Assembly: GCF_029952445.1 (NCBI RefSeq)
Contig: NZ_JAQPPK010000012.1
Span: 81,207 to 145,206 of the forward strand
DNA: 64,000 bases
Origin: Paenarthrobacter nitroguajacolicus
Lineage (GTDB): Bacteria > Actinomycetota > Actinomycetes > Actinomycetales > Micrococcaceae
Direction of reading: 5' to 3'
Below are positions 46,640-54,819 of the stretch, piece after piece. The stretch's first letter is position 1. Each line of letters begins with the position of its first letter. The translations under genes and the position numbers were made by a program. The notes beneath the pieces were generated by a model that saw only the letters and a list, made by a program, of their open reading frames with translations, made no database searches and was not told the DNA's origin.

Positions 46640-47323
46640 TCACGACTCAGCGCTGTCCTCCATGGCGGCAATACGCGCACAGCAATGTCCCGTGCCCGGA
46701 TCAGGCACCACGCAATCGGCCCGGGAACCCGAGCCGGAAGCCACGCCCCGGAGGAACGCACCGTTCATGGTGCACACCACGTCCTCATGCTCTTGCGACA
46801 ATCGGTGGAAGGGGCAATTGAGCAGCCGGTATCCCCCGGATTGATCCGCGGACGGCACGTACCCCAATTCCTTCAGTGCGCCCAGCAGGTCATCGGGCTT
46901 ACCTGATTCCCGCCCCTGGTCTTCGGCCACATCAAGCAAAGCCGCTCCCACTGGAACCCCTTCGGAGGTGGAGCGTGAAATCGCTTCTGCCATCAGATGC
47001 CCGGCAAGGTCATAGTTCCGATCGGGAACAGAGGCTCCAACCTCCTGAAGGTCAGGGCTGTACAGCTTTGACGGCCGGCCTGACCCCGGTCCGGCCTTGT
47101 GCGCGGGTTTCCTGAATTCCACCCGGAGGATTCCCTCACGCACCAGCCTGTCCAAGTGGAAGGACGCCGTACTGCGCGGAAGATCCATGGCTCCCGCAGC
47201 CTCGTCCCGGCTTACAGCTTCCCCGGCGCCCAGAACGTATTCGTAGATCCGGCGGCGGTGTTCGTCGCCAAGGGTGGCCACAGCCGCAATTCGCTTGGTC
47301 CAGGAAAGACCCGATGTGTTCAT
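46640..47323 (-). CDS. SufR/COG2345-like Fe-S winged-helix transcriptional regulator
   Basis: The 227-residue protein has an N-terminal winged helix (DEHRRRIYEYVLGAGEAVSRDEAAGAMDLPRSTASFHLDRLVREG) with the GRPSKLY wing. Its C-terminal part has a Cys cluster: NCPFH, then VVCTMN 13 residues later, then DCVVPD and HCCAR. This is the Fe-S ligand pattern of SufR-like repressors, which answer oxidants or NO. ATG at 47323 is used; a GTG at 47329 is an alternative. A matching operator lies 14 bp upstream, implying autoregulation. Confidence 0.85.
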   Translation of the reverse strand: MNTSGLSWTKRIAAVATLGDEHRRRIYEYVLGAGEAVSRDEAAGAMDLPRSTASFHLDRLVREGILRVEFRKPAHKAGPGSGRPSKLYSPDLQEVGASVPDRNYDLAGHLMAEAISRSTSEGVPVGAALLDVAEDQGRESGKPDDLLGALKELGYVPSADQSGGYRLLNCPFHRLSQEHEDVVCTMNGAFLRGVASGSGSRADCVVPDPGTGHCCARIAAMEDSAES

Positions 47324-47336
47324 CTCCACAGGATAT

Positions 47337-47365
47337 CTCTAAAAACAAGATCCATTGCTTTAGTA
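47337..47365. promoter_or_regulatory. Operator O2 at the regulator's own promoter
   Basis: CTCTAAA-N15-TTTAGTA differs from the consensus in one base per arm and has the same 15-bp spacer. It starts 14 bp before the regulator's ATG, so binding would block its own transcription. Confidence 0.65.
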
Positions 47366-47375
47366 CAGGCGGGAG

Positions 47376-47404
47376 TTCTAAAATCATAGAACCTACTTTT
47401 AGAA
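47376..47404. promoter_or_regulatory. Operator O3 before the DoxX gene
   Basis: TTCTAAA-N15-TTTAGAA, a perfect inverted repeat, ends 10 bp before the DoxX start and overlaps its ribosome-binding site. Its centre lies 39 bp from that of O2. Inner bases (TCA at the same positions) and the last eight bases (TTTTAGAA) also match O1. Confidence 0.75.
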
Positions 47405-47414
47405 AGGAAGCGTC

Positions 47415-47822
47415 ATGTACACAGCAACAGCAGCTTCGAAGGCGACAACCCTACAAGGGCCCGCGAATCAGGTTTTTGTCCTGCTCAGGACGGTGTTCAC
47501 GATCGCCCCCGTGGTCTTCGGGCTCGATAAATTCACCAACATTCTCACCGATTGGACGATCTACCTGGCCCCCGTCGCGACCACGGTCATTCCCGTCCCG
47601 GCGCAAACATTCATGTATGGAGTGGGCGTCGTGGAGGTCATCGCCGGCATAACAGTCGCGCTCCGTCCACGATGGGGCTCCCTGGTGGTAGCTGCCTGGC
47701 TGCTGGGGATCATCATCAATCTCCTGGTGCTGGGCTCATTCTTCGATGTCGCCCTGCGGGACTTCGGCCTGCTGGTGGGCGCACTGGCCTTGAACCGCCT
47801 GGCAACAGCGCGCGCCCGGTAG
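47415..47822 (+). CDS. DoxX-family small membrane protein
   Basis: The 135-residue protein has four hydrophobic segments (about 20-38, 55-80, 86-105, 110-127) and the DoxX pattern FVLLRTVFTIAPVVFGLDKFTNI. AAGGAAG sits before the ATG. Mycobacterial DoxX proteins join superoxide dismutase and a thiol oxidoreductase in redox defence. The operator overlapping its promoter region ties it to the SufR-like regulator. It converges with the lipoprotein gene downstream. Confidence 0.85.
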   Translation: MYTATAASKATTLQGPANQVFVLLRTVFTIAPVVFGLDKFTNILTDWTIYLAPVATTVIPVPAQTFMYGVGVVEVIAGITVALRPRWGSLVVAAWLLGIIINLLVLGSFFDVALRDFGLLVGALALNRLATARAR

Positions 47823-47827
47823 CAACC

Positions 47828-48502
47828 CTAGGACGGCGGAATCACTGCCAACTTGGCCTCGACGTCGGCACGGGCCTTCGCCAGGGTTGCATCGTCCGGG
47901 CAGGCCAAAGAAATGTACACAGAGGATGCCGGGGCGCTGAACAGCCTGGCCAACACAACAACCGGCTTGGCCCCCGTAGCGGCGGAAGACTCCAAAGCCA
48001 GGAACTCCACGCTGTGCTGCGGCTTGTCGGAGTCCTGGCCCCACCGCAACGACGCAGGCTTAAGATTCTCCGCGTCAATTCCTGCATCCAGGTAATGGAA
48101 CAGGGCCTTGGTGGACGCGGCATCATCACCGGCCACAACCAAGGGACCCTGATTGACGCTGACCCTCGCCGAAAGCGTGCACCCATCCGATTTCCTGTAC
48201 AGGTCCTCTCCCTGCAGACCTGAGTGCACCACGGACCAACCAGGAACCTCCTCCAACTTGCTGGCCACCGTCACAGGATCACCCGCAGCCAACGTCCCGC
48301 CGGCTGCCAAGGGCAGATCCTTCGCAGCCACGGCGTCCGCATCGTGCCCCGGGGTAATGGTGGGGGTAGCGAGAGTCGACTCCGACGGCGACGGCTTCGG
48401 CGCCGAGGGGTCGGGCACGTTTACGCTGCAGGCGGCCAGCACGACGCCAATGGTTCCAAGGGCAACCGGCCCCGCCAGCCGCCGTCGAACATTGAACGCC
48501 AC
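47828..48502 (-). CDS. Small lipoprotein, function unknown
   Basis: The GTG at 48502 follows GGGAG and gives 224 residues beginning with a lipoprotein signal (VVLAAC, Cys near 23). The mature part is Pro/Ser/Thr-rich at first and then folded, with EEVPGWSVVHSGLQGEDLYRKSDGCTLSARV. Two Cys in the mature domain (DGC and LAC) could form a disulfide. A longer reading to 48676 adds non-coding-looking sequence. I do not recognise the family. Confidence 0.75.
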   Translation of the reverse strand: MAFNVRRRLAGPVALGTIGVVLAACSVNVPDPSAPKPSPSESTLATPTITPGHDADAVAAKDLPLAAGGTLAAGDPVTVASKLEEVPGWSVVHSGLQGEDLYRKSDGCTLSARVSVNQGPLVVAGDDAASTKALFHYLDAGIDAENLKPASLRWGQDSDKPQHSVEFLALESSAATGAKPVVVLARLFSAPASSVYISLACPDDATLAKARADVEAKLAVIPPS

Positions 48503-48566
48503 CTGTTGCTCCCGCCTTGAGTCCCGCACCCTGCCTGTGCCTGCCGCGTCCGAGTCTAGCCGCCCG

Positions 48567-49499
48567 CTACGCAAGGACACGCAGCGCAAGCGGAAGGACG
48601 TCGACGTCCACTGGCAGTGATGCCAAGCGCTCGCCATCCGCGTAGGCCACCACGCCTTCGGCCTCCAAGCGCACACTCCGGACCCGGCGGATGTCCACCT
48701 CGGGCCGGCCTGTGTGCTTCCCGGCGAAGACCTTCGGGAAGATGGACAGAAACTTCAGCCGCGATAGAGGCTTCACCATAAACAGGTCCAGCCACCCGTC
48801 GTCCGGCAATGCGTCCGGGGTGATCCGCATGCCACCGCCGATGGATTGCCCGTTCGCCACCGAAATCAGCAGCGCAGCTTGGCTCCAGCGCATGCCGTCG
48901 GCAATCACTGTGTATTCAATGCGGCGGAAAGAACCGAGCTCCCGCAGCATCGCCAGGTTGTAACGGCTTTTCCCCCGCGGCCAGCGCCAGGAATTGGCGC
49001 GTTCGTTGACGGCGGCGTCGAAACCGGCAGACAACACCCCGGCGAAATATGTGGTCCGTCCACAAGCCCGGACCCTGCCGACGTCGATCCTCCGCCCACC
49101 CGCGTCCAAGGCGTCAAGGACCCGCTGGCAAGCCTCAACGGTGCTCTCCAGCGGCAACGCCAAAAGCCTGGCCACATCGTTGCCTGTGCCGGTGGGAATA
49201 ATGCCAAGCGGTATCTGCAGCCCGGCGAGCGCATTCACGCCCAGATGAACCATTCCATCCCCACCAACCACTACCAGCGCAACCACCTGCGTGTCTGCGG
49301 CCAGAGCCTGCTCCACAAGCTTCCCCAGGGAGCCATAGCCGTCAGCTTGAAGAACGACGACGGCCCGGCCAGCGGCGCGAAAGTACTCTGCGGCCCGGTC
49401 CCCCACACCGCGGGAGCGGCCAAAAGAGGCCGCAGGGTTTACGGCCAGCGCAATTTTCCCGTCCTCTCTGAAGGTCAGGGAATGTTCCGGATGAGTCAC
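48567..49499 (-). CDS. Diacylglycerol/sphingosine kinase-family lipid kinase
   Basis: The 310-residue protein from the GTG at 49499 has the DAGK catalytic pattern: VNPAASFGRSRGVG, VVVGGDGMVHLGVNAL and GIIPTGTGNDVARLL. A C-terminal domain has GGGMRITPDALPDDGWLDLFMV. It probably phosphorylates diacylglycerol or a related lipid for membrane turnover. An in-frame ATG at 49586 would add 29 residues without family similarity, and its ribosome-binding site is no better. It is divergent from the J-domain gene. Confidence 0.88.
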   Translation of the reverse strand: MTHPEHSLTFREDGKIALAVNPAASFGRSRGVGDRAAEYFRAAGRAVVVLQADGYGSLGKLVEQALAADTQVVALVVVGGDGMVHLGVNALAGLQIPLGIIPTGTGNDVARLLALPLESTVEACQRVLDALDAGGRRIDVGRVRACGRTTYFAGVLSAGFDAAVNERANSWRWPRGKSRYNLAMLRELGSFRRIEYTVIADGMRWSQAALLISVANGQSIGGGMRITPDALPDDGWLDLFMVKPLSRLKFLSIFPKVFAGKHTGRPEVDIRRVRSVRLEAEGVVAYADGERLASLPVDVDVLPLALRVLA

Positions 49500-49619
49500 A
49501 GCCCGAATTATGCCAGCCGGGAACCACGTGCCCCGGTGCCGACGTTCACATAGTGGCTGGATAAACTTGCCAGTACCCGCCCCCATGGAGCGGCAGTCAT
49601 CCTAGAGAAGGGCCCGTGC

Positions 49620-50561
49620 TTGGCCGAGGGCAGCAGTTCGCATTATCAGGTTCTCCGTGTAGCCGTCACCGCGACGGACAAGGAGATCAAAGTCGCCTAC
49701 CGCAAGGCTGCCCGGAAAGCCCACCCCGATCACGGCGGAGAGGCGGAGATGTTCCGGCGCGTGACTCTCGCCTACGAGACACTCATCGACCCCCAGCGCA
49801 GGGCCGAATACGACCGCCGGTACGCCAGTGGAACCTCCGGACGCGCCCAGGCACGACCCGGAGACTACACGGGCACTGCTGCGCCAGGACCGTCTGCCAC
49901 CACCAACATCAAGCGGCCCCAAACACAACGCAACACCGCGGGCGACCCGCCGGTGTACGTTCCCGCGTTTGACGACCCCCGCGAGGTCCCCCTTATTTCG
50001 GCGGCGGAGGCAGCCCAACAAGTCCACGGACTCCCCCGCAAGCGCGGCATCTTCGGCGCCGAGGCCCGCATCCAACGCGAAATGCGCACTGTCCAGCTCA
50101 TCAGCAGGCAAGTCCTCCCCGCCATACCGGCTGCGCGCCTGATCAACGGGCTGCGCTCGCCGTCGGACAACAACCACATCGACCACGCGGTCCTGTCCGG
50201 CTACAGGTTGGCGTTGGTCGGCTCCATGCTGCTGCCCAAAGGTGCCTACGCCTGGGACGGACATGCCCTCCGGCATGGCGGACGCTCTGTTGCTCCCCCG
50301 CAACTGGCCCACATCGTCCGCCACATGCAGGAGATCTTCCCGGAGCTTAACGTCACCGGCTGGGTAGTTCTGCATGGTCCCGACGGCAACCTGCATGAGC
50401 CCGTCATTGACCAGTACGGCAAGGGCCACGACGGTGGCGCCGTTGAGATAGTTAATGGAGCCGGGCTTGTCCGGGGCCTGAAGCAATTCCTCAGTTCGGG
50501 GCCGGCGCCGAACACGGTGGTTGTACCGGTGCTGGCACGGCTGCTTCGAGGCATGCACTGA
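49620..50561 (+). CDS. J-domain protein with NERD-like C-terminal region
   Basis: The TTG start at 49620 gives 313 residues. The J-domain (about 8-70) has HPD at 35-37, which stimulates Hsp70. A linker precedes a C-terminal region beginning IDHAVLSGYRLALVGSMLLPKGAYAWDG. This resembles the NERD nuclease-related fold, although the catalytic Lys/Glu pattern is not clear. The J-domain call is firm and the NERD call tentative. DnaK or DnaJ partners are not in the window. Confidence 0.75.
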   Translation: MAEGSSSHYQVLRVAVTATDKEIKVAYRKAARKAHPDHGGEAEMFRRVTLAYETLIDPQRRAEYDRRYASGTSGRAQARPGDYTGTAAPGPSATTNIKRPQTQRNTAGDPPVYVPAFDDPREVPLISAAEAAQQVHGLPRKRGIFGAEARIQREMRTVQLISRQVLPAIPAARLINGLRSPSDNNHIDHAVLSGYRLALVGSMLLPKGAYAWDGHALRHGGRSVAPPQLAHIVRHMQEIFPELNVTGWVVLHGPDGNLHEPVIDQYGKGHDGGAVEIVNGAGLVRGLKQFLSSGPAPNTVVVPVLARLLRGMH

Positions 50562-50612
50562 CCTACGTGGTCGTTTTCGGTCGTCCAAGGCGCGGCTGAC
50601 TAAGATGGGACG

Positions 50613-51080
50613 GTGTTCCGCATCCTCTTCCACACTCCAGAAATCCCGGGCAATACCGGCAACGCCATCCGCCTCGCCGCCATCACGGGCGCCGAGCTTC
50701 ACCTGGTGGAGCCCCTTGGCTTCGATTTTTCCGATGCCAAGCTTCGCCGTGCGGGCCTTGACTACCACGACCTCGCCGTGGTCACCGTGCACAAAGACAT
50801 CGAGGCCGCGTGGGAGGCCCTTCAGCCCGAAAGAGTATTCGCCTACACCTCCGACGGCGAGACGTCCTATACCGACATCGAATACCGCGAGGGCGATGTT
50901 CTGATGTTCGGACCAGAATCCGTGGGCCTTCCGGAGTGGCTGAAGCAGGATCCGCATGTCACCGCACGCGTGCGCCTTCCGATGAGGCCGTCGCTGCGCT
51001 CGCTCAATCTTGCCAACGCCGCCTCGATCGCCGTTTTCGAAGCCTGGCGGCAGAACGGTTTTGCCGGCGCCAAGATGTAG
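50613..51080 (+). CDS. trmL: tRNA (cytidine(34)-2'-O)-methyltransferase, TrmL-like
   Basis: The 155-residue single-domain SPOUT enzyme begins with FRILFHTPEIPGNTGNAIRLAAITGAELHLVEPLGF. It ends with the knot motif MRPSLRSLNLANAASIAVFEAWR. TrmL uses SAM to methylate the wobble ribose of leucine tRNAs. The GTG at 50613 is the family start. It lies upstream of sigK in the same direction, with a candidate SigK promoter starting two bases after its stop. Confidence 0.9.
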   Translation: MFRILFHTPEIPGNTGNAIRLAAITGAELHLVEPLGFDFSDAKLRRAGLDYHDLAVVTVHKDIEAAWEALQPERVFAYTSDGETSYTDIEYREGDVLMFGPESVGLPEWLKQDPHVTARVRLPMRPSLRSLNLANAASIAVFEAWRQNGFAGAKM

Positions 51081-51081
51081 C

Positions 51082-51108
51082 CCATCCAACGGGGCCTCAG
51101 CACCGAAT
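51082..51108 (+). promoter_or_regulatory. Candidate SigK promoter of sigK-rskA
   Basis: CCATCC (51082-51087) and CCGAAT (51103-51108), separated by 15 bp, match the SigK promoter boxes I recall from mycobacteria, where the spacer is one or two bases longer. Its position just upstream of sigK would give autoregulation. Confidence 0.55.
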
Positions 51109-51268
51109 ACCTTATGCAGGGACAACCCTGCAGAGGATATTCATAGAGGGAGCCTCCGTGAGCGCGTTGCAGACCAGGGCCTTGGCACCGCACGGCCATG
51201 CCGCCGCGCTTGCAACGCGACCCCGCAGTGCTGCCGGTTTCAAACGGGACAACATATGCTGGACAGTA

Positions 51269-51874
51269 ATGGACACCCCCAACAACCCCGGCCCCCCGGT
51301 CTTCGAGGCTACCGGCACTGCCACTGATCTCAACACGCAGTTGACCGGCTTGCTTGAGCTCGTGGCAGCCGGCGACCAGCAGGCGTTCGCTGAGTTCTAC
51401 GCACTGACCTCGCGGCGGGTTTTCGGCATGGCCAGGCGCGTGCTGATTGACCCCGACCTCAGTGAGGACGCGACCCAAGAGGTCTACATCCAGGTCTGGC
51501 AGGGCGCAGCAAACTTCGATCGTGCCGCGGGAACACCCCTCGCCTGGCTCATGACCATCGCCCATCGCCGGGCCATTGACCGGGTGCGGGCTGTCCAGGC
51601 TGCCACAGACCGTGAAGCCAGGTATGGTGCCGCCAGCCAGGACCTGGACCGGGACCTCGTGGCCGAGGAAGCAGATACCAACCTGGAAGCCGAAGCCGTG
51701 AGCCGCTGCCTCGGTACCCTGACGGACACCCAACGCGAATCCGTTCGTCTCGCCTACTACGGTGGCCTCACCTACCGCGAGGTAGCTGAACATCTTGGTG
51801 CCGCAGTTCCAACCATCAAATCGCGCATCCGTGACGGACTGCTGCGACTGAAGACCTGCCTGGGGGTGGGCTGA
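51269..51874 (+). CDS. sigK: ECF RNA polymerase sigma factor SigK
   Basis: The 201-residue protein has region 2 (DQQAFAEFYALTSRRVFGMARRVLIDPDLSEDATQEVYIQVWQGAANFD) and region 4 (LAYYGGLTYREVAEHLGAAVPTIKSRIRDGLLRLK). It is close to mycobacterial SigK. The ATG at 51269 fits family length. A GTG at 51158 has a better ribosome-binding site (AGGGAG, five bases away) and would add 37 residues without similarity. The start is therefore not settled. The anti-sigma gene follows after one base. Confidence 0.9.
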   Translation: MDTPNNPGPPVFEATGTATDLNTQLTGLLELVAAGDQQAFAEFYALTSRRVFGMARRVLIDPDLSEDATQEVYIQVWQGAANFDRAAGTPLAWLMTIAHRRAIDRVRAVQAATDREARYGAASQDLDRDLVAEEADTNLEAEAVSRCLGTLTDTQRESVRLAYYGGLTYREVAEHLGAAVPTIKSRIRDGLLRLKTCLGVG

Positions 51875-51875
51875 C

Positions 51876-52706
51876 ATGACCGAAAATAACGGTGGAGGCT
51901 TTATCCGCAGAATGTTTGCCAACGACATCGCAACAGACCTCGACGAGGGCCGTGTCCTCGAGCTGGCGGAGATCTACGCCTTGGACGCCGTCAGCGACGA
52001 CGAACGGGTCCTGATCGATAACTACATCAAGGACGCCCCTGAGGGTCCGGAGTTCCTCGAGCGGGTCCGCGAAGCCCGCGAGACCCTGGCTGTGAGCTTC
52101 ACAGCCGAAGAAGAACCGCCCGCGGGCCTCTTCGGAAACATCATGGAACGGATCACCCAGGCCGAGGCCGCCCCAGCGCCAGTGGAGCGGGCGGCCCCCG
52201 CGGTTAGCACCGCCGTCGACGAACTCGCAGCCGCCAGGGCAAAGCGCGACGAGCGGCAGAGGTCCGGTGGCGCACGCCGCTGGATCGTGGGAGTCGCGGC
52301 GGCGGCAGTCATCGCGCTCGGTGGAATTGGCGTGGGCGCCTATGTTTCGGCGCAGAACGATCCCGTCAACCAGGTGCTCCAGGCCCAGGATGTGCAGAAG
52401 CAATCAGCGCCCGTGCCCGGCGGCGGTACAGCCACGATCTCCGCATCCTCCGCCAAGGATTCCTTTGTGGTCCTGATGGACGGTGTGGCACCGGCGCCGG
52501 ACGGCAAGGTCTACCAGTTGTGGACGCTGCCCAAGGACGGCTCCGCGCCAGTTCCGCAAGGAACCATGGACGCCCAGACCCTCTCCAAACCGGCTGTGGT
52601 GAAGGGCCTGTCTTCGGCTTCCTCGGTAGCCATTACGGTTGAGCCTGCCGGTGGATCGCGCGCTCCGACCAGCGCACCGGTCCTGGTGGTGGCACTCAGC
52701 GCCTAA
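51876..52706 (+). CDS. rskA: Anti-sigma-K factor RskA
   Basis: The 276-residue protein has a cytoplasmic sigma-binding region (LAEIYALDAVSDDERVLIDNYI), then a single helix at about 136-155. An extracytoplasmic RskA domain includes SFVVLMDGVAPAPDGKVYQLWTLPKDG. RskA holds SigK inactive and is released by regulated proteolysis. The ATG follows the sigK stop by one base, so translation is coupled. Confidence 0.93.
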   Translation: MTENNGGGFIRRMFANDIATDLDEGRVLELAEIYALDAVSDDERVLIDNYIKDAPEGPEFLERVREARETLAVSFTAEEEPPAGLFGNIMERITQAEAAPAPVERAAPAVSTAVDELAAARAKRDERQRSGGARRWIVGVAAAAVIALGGIGVGAYVSAQNDPVNQVLQAQDVQKQSAPVPGGGTATISASSAKDSFVVLMDGVAPAPDGKVYQLWTLPKDGSAPVPQGTMDAQTLSKPAVVKGLSSASSVAITVEPAGGSRAPTSAPVLVVALSA

Positions 52707-52723
52707 GGCGCAAGGATTAACAC

Positions 52724-52764
52724 ACGACGGCGGCCGTTCCACCTTGGGGGACAGCCGCTGTCGT
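52724..52764 (+). terminator. rskA terminator
   Basis: 52724-52740 pairs with 52746-52764 around ACCTT, with 16 of 17 positions pairing when G-U is allowed, followed by TGTTTG. It closes the sigK-rskA unit and faces the convergent gluconate permease gene. Confidence 0.7.
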
Positions 52765-52787
52765 TGTTTGTCCGTGGATTCCTGCAG

Positions 52788-54203
52788 CTACAAGACGAGC
52801 GACAGAAGCATCACAAAGCCGAAGCCGACCACGGAAATCAGCGTTTCCATCACGGACCAGGTCTTGAAGGTCTGGCCCACAGTGAGCCCGAACAACTCTT
52901 TGACCAACCAGAAGCCGGCGTCGTTGACGTGGGAGAGGAACAGGGAGCCAGCACCGATTGCCAACGCCAGCAAGGCTGCATGGGTGGGACTGAGGCTACT
53001 GGCAAGGGGTGCCACGATGCCCGCGGCGGTCACCGTCGCCACCGTCGCTGAGCCGGTGGCCAGGCGAAGGGCTACGGCCACGATGAAGCCCAGGACCAGG
53101 ACTGACATGTTGGCGCCTTCGGCCCACTTCTTCACCGCGTCACCCACGCCGGCACCGATCAGGGTCTGCTTGAAACCGCCGCCTGCACCCACGATCAGGA
53201 GGATAGCGGCGATCGGCCCGAGGCTTTCACCCAACTTCGCCGTGATCCGGCTGCCCGTGAAGCCCACCGCGTACCCGAAGGTCACAATGGCCACCAGGAC
53301 CGCAAGGGTCATGGCCACCAGCGGCTGGCCCACAAAGTCGAAGAAGATCCGGATTGCAGGCGCAGTTTCCGGGTTCGGCCAGATGATGCCGCCCAGGGCT
53401 TTGAGCAGCATGAGGACGACGGGGAAGATGATCGTCAGCAGGGTGACCACGAACGACGGCTGACGCTTGACCTCGCTGAGGTCCGCCGAGTGCTGGGTGT
53501 CGATGCCGCCGGCCACGGCGGGGGCGTCCACGGGAACCCAACGGGCTGCCAGCCGTGAGAACAGCGGGCCACAGATAATAACGGTGGGGATAGCCACCAG
53601 GATGCCCAGACCGAGAGTCGTTCCCAGCTCGGCTTTCACTGCACTGATCGCGATCAAGGGTCCAGGGTGCGGGGGCACCAGCCCGTGAAGAACGGAGAGG
53701 CCGGCCAGCGCCGGGATCGCAATCCTCATGAGCTTCATCTTGGATCGCTGTGTCACCAGCACGATGACGGGGAGCAGCAGGACGAGTCCGATTTCGAAGA
53801 ACATCGGCAGCCCGATGATGACGGCAACAAGCGTGATCATCCAGACCAGTTTGTTCCCGCTTGCTTTGGCCAGCAGAGTGTCCACCACCCGGTTCGCTCC
53901 ACCGGAGTCCGCCAGGAGCTTCCCCAGCATGGCACCGAGCGCGATCAGCAGCCCAACCTCCTTGAGGACACCCCCGACGCCGTCCTCGAAGTTGCTGATG
54001 ACCTTGCCCAGCTCCACGCCGGAGGCAAGCCCGACAAAGGCTGAACCAAGGACAAGCGCCAGGAAGGGGTGGAGCTTCAGCTTGGCGATGAGCACCACAA
54101 TCAGGGCAATACCCAGGGCAGCCACAACGAGGAGCTGTGTATCGTGTCCGGTCCATTCCTGCGCCTGCGTGGCCGCCTGCGTGGCCGACTGCAGGGCGAT
54201 CAC
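52788..54203 (-). CDS. gntP: Gluconate:H+ symporter, GntP family
   Basis: The 471-residue protein has about 12 membrane helices and GntP-family motifs: LHPFLALVLGSAFVGLASG and LVPPHPGPLIAISAVKAELG. It imports gluconate with protons. Its start overlaps the gluconokinase stop by four bases, so uptake and phosphorylation are coupled. The operator upstream of gntK would control both. Confidence 0.94.
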   Translation of the reverse strand: MIALQSATQAATQAQEWTGHDTQLLVVAALGIALIVVLIAKLKLHPFLALVLGSAFVGLASGVELGKVISNFEDGVGGVLKEVGLLIALGAMLGKLLADSGGANRVVDTLLAKASGNKLVWMITLVAVIIGLPMFFEIGLVLLLPVIVLVTQRSKMKLMRIAIPALAGLSVLHGLVPPHPGPLIAISAVKAELGTTLGLGILVAIPTVIICGPLFSRLAARWVPVDAPAVAGGIDTQHSADLSEVKRQPSFVVTLLTIIFPVVLMLLKALGGIIWPNPETAPAIRIFFDFVGQPLVAMTLAVLVAIVTFGYAVGFTGSRITAKLGESLGPIAAILLIVGAGGGFKQTLIGAGVGDAVKKWAEGANMSVLVLGFIVAVALRLATGSATVATVTAAGIVAPLASSLSPTHAALLALAIGAGSLFLSHVNDAGFWLVKELFGLTVGQTFKTWSVMETLISVVGFGFVMLLSLVL

Positions 54204-54745
54204 AGGGCGCCCGCTTCGGCGTTCCCAGCTACGGGACGGAGGCCCAGTCGCTGGATTACTTCGTCTGCTTCTTCGGCCGGTGAGGCGGAGACACAGAGCG
54301 AAATGTAGTTCTCGTCTCCGGTAGGTTCCTCGAGTGCTTCAAATTGCGACTCGAGCAATGACGGGGGCATGAAATGCCCGTGCCTGGACGCCAGACGGTC
54401 GGAGATCTTGTCCTTGCTCCCTTGCAGGAACACAAAGACCACACCTTCGGAACGGAGAACGTCGCGGTACTTCTTCTTCAGGGCCGAGCAGGTGATGATC
54501 GCAGGAACTCCGGCGTCGACGTGCTCCCGGATCCAGTCCGAAATGATGCCGAGCCAGGGCCAGCGGTCCTCATCAGTGAGCGCCTGGCCCGAGTGCATTT
54601 TGGCTACATTCGCTTCCGGGTGCAGATCGTCGCCTTCGGCCAGATCCCATCCCAATTTACCGGCCAGCACACCTGCAACGGTGGACTTTCCTGAGCCGGA
54701 GACTCCCATAATCACCAGCACGGGTTGTTGCGCAGTCTTCGCCAT
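54200..54745 (-). CDS. gntK: Gluconokinase
   Basis: The 181-residue kinase has the P-loop GVSGSGKST at 14-22, then GDDLHPEANVAKMHSGQALTDEDRWPWL and the late motif HGHFMPPSLLESQFEALEEP. It makes 6-phosphogluconate from gluconate and ATP. The ATG at 54745 is preferred to the TTG just before it; AAGGCAG precedes it. A GntR-type operator lies 49 bp upstream of the start. Confidence 0.95.
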   Translation of the reverse strand: MAKTAQQPVLVIMGVSGSGKSTVAGVLAGKLGWDLAEGDDLHPEANVAKMHSGQALTDEDRWPWLGIISDWIREHVDAGVPAIITCSALKKKYRDVLRSEGVVFVFLQGSKDKISDRLASRHGHFMPPSLLESQFEALEEPTGDENYISLCVSASPAEEADEVIQRLGLRPVAGNAEAGAL

Positions 54746-54793
54746 CAAAGTCTGCCTTCCTCGAATAAATATGATTTAACCGAGGTCAAGCAT

Positions 54794-54809
54794 ATGACAC
54801 GCGTTACAT
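54794..54809. promoter_or_regulatory. GntR-type operator upstream of gntK
   Basis: ATGACACGCGTTACAT, or ATGTAACGCGTGTCAT on the coding strand, closely follows the E. coli GntR operator form ATGTTAC-CCGTATCAT that I recall. A likely -35 (TTGACC) is just downstream of it, at 54784-54789 read on the minus strand. The repressor gene is not adjacent. Confidence 0.6.
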
Positions 54810-54819
54810 CAGGGCAATG

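Noticed and set aside
45426..46844. 472-residue open frame on the + strand
   Set aside because: It lies opposite the cysteine desulfurase and regulator genes and has no family features.
49602..51125. 507-residue open frame on the - strand
   Set aside because: It covers the J-domain and trmL genes in antisense; both have clear homology on the + strand.
50810..51268. Extended sigK reading from 50810
   Set aside because: It overlaps trmL and has no ECF similarity before about 51269.
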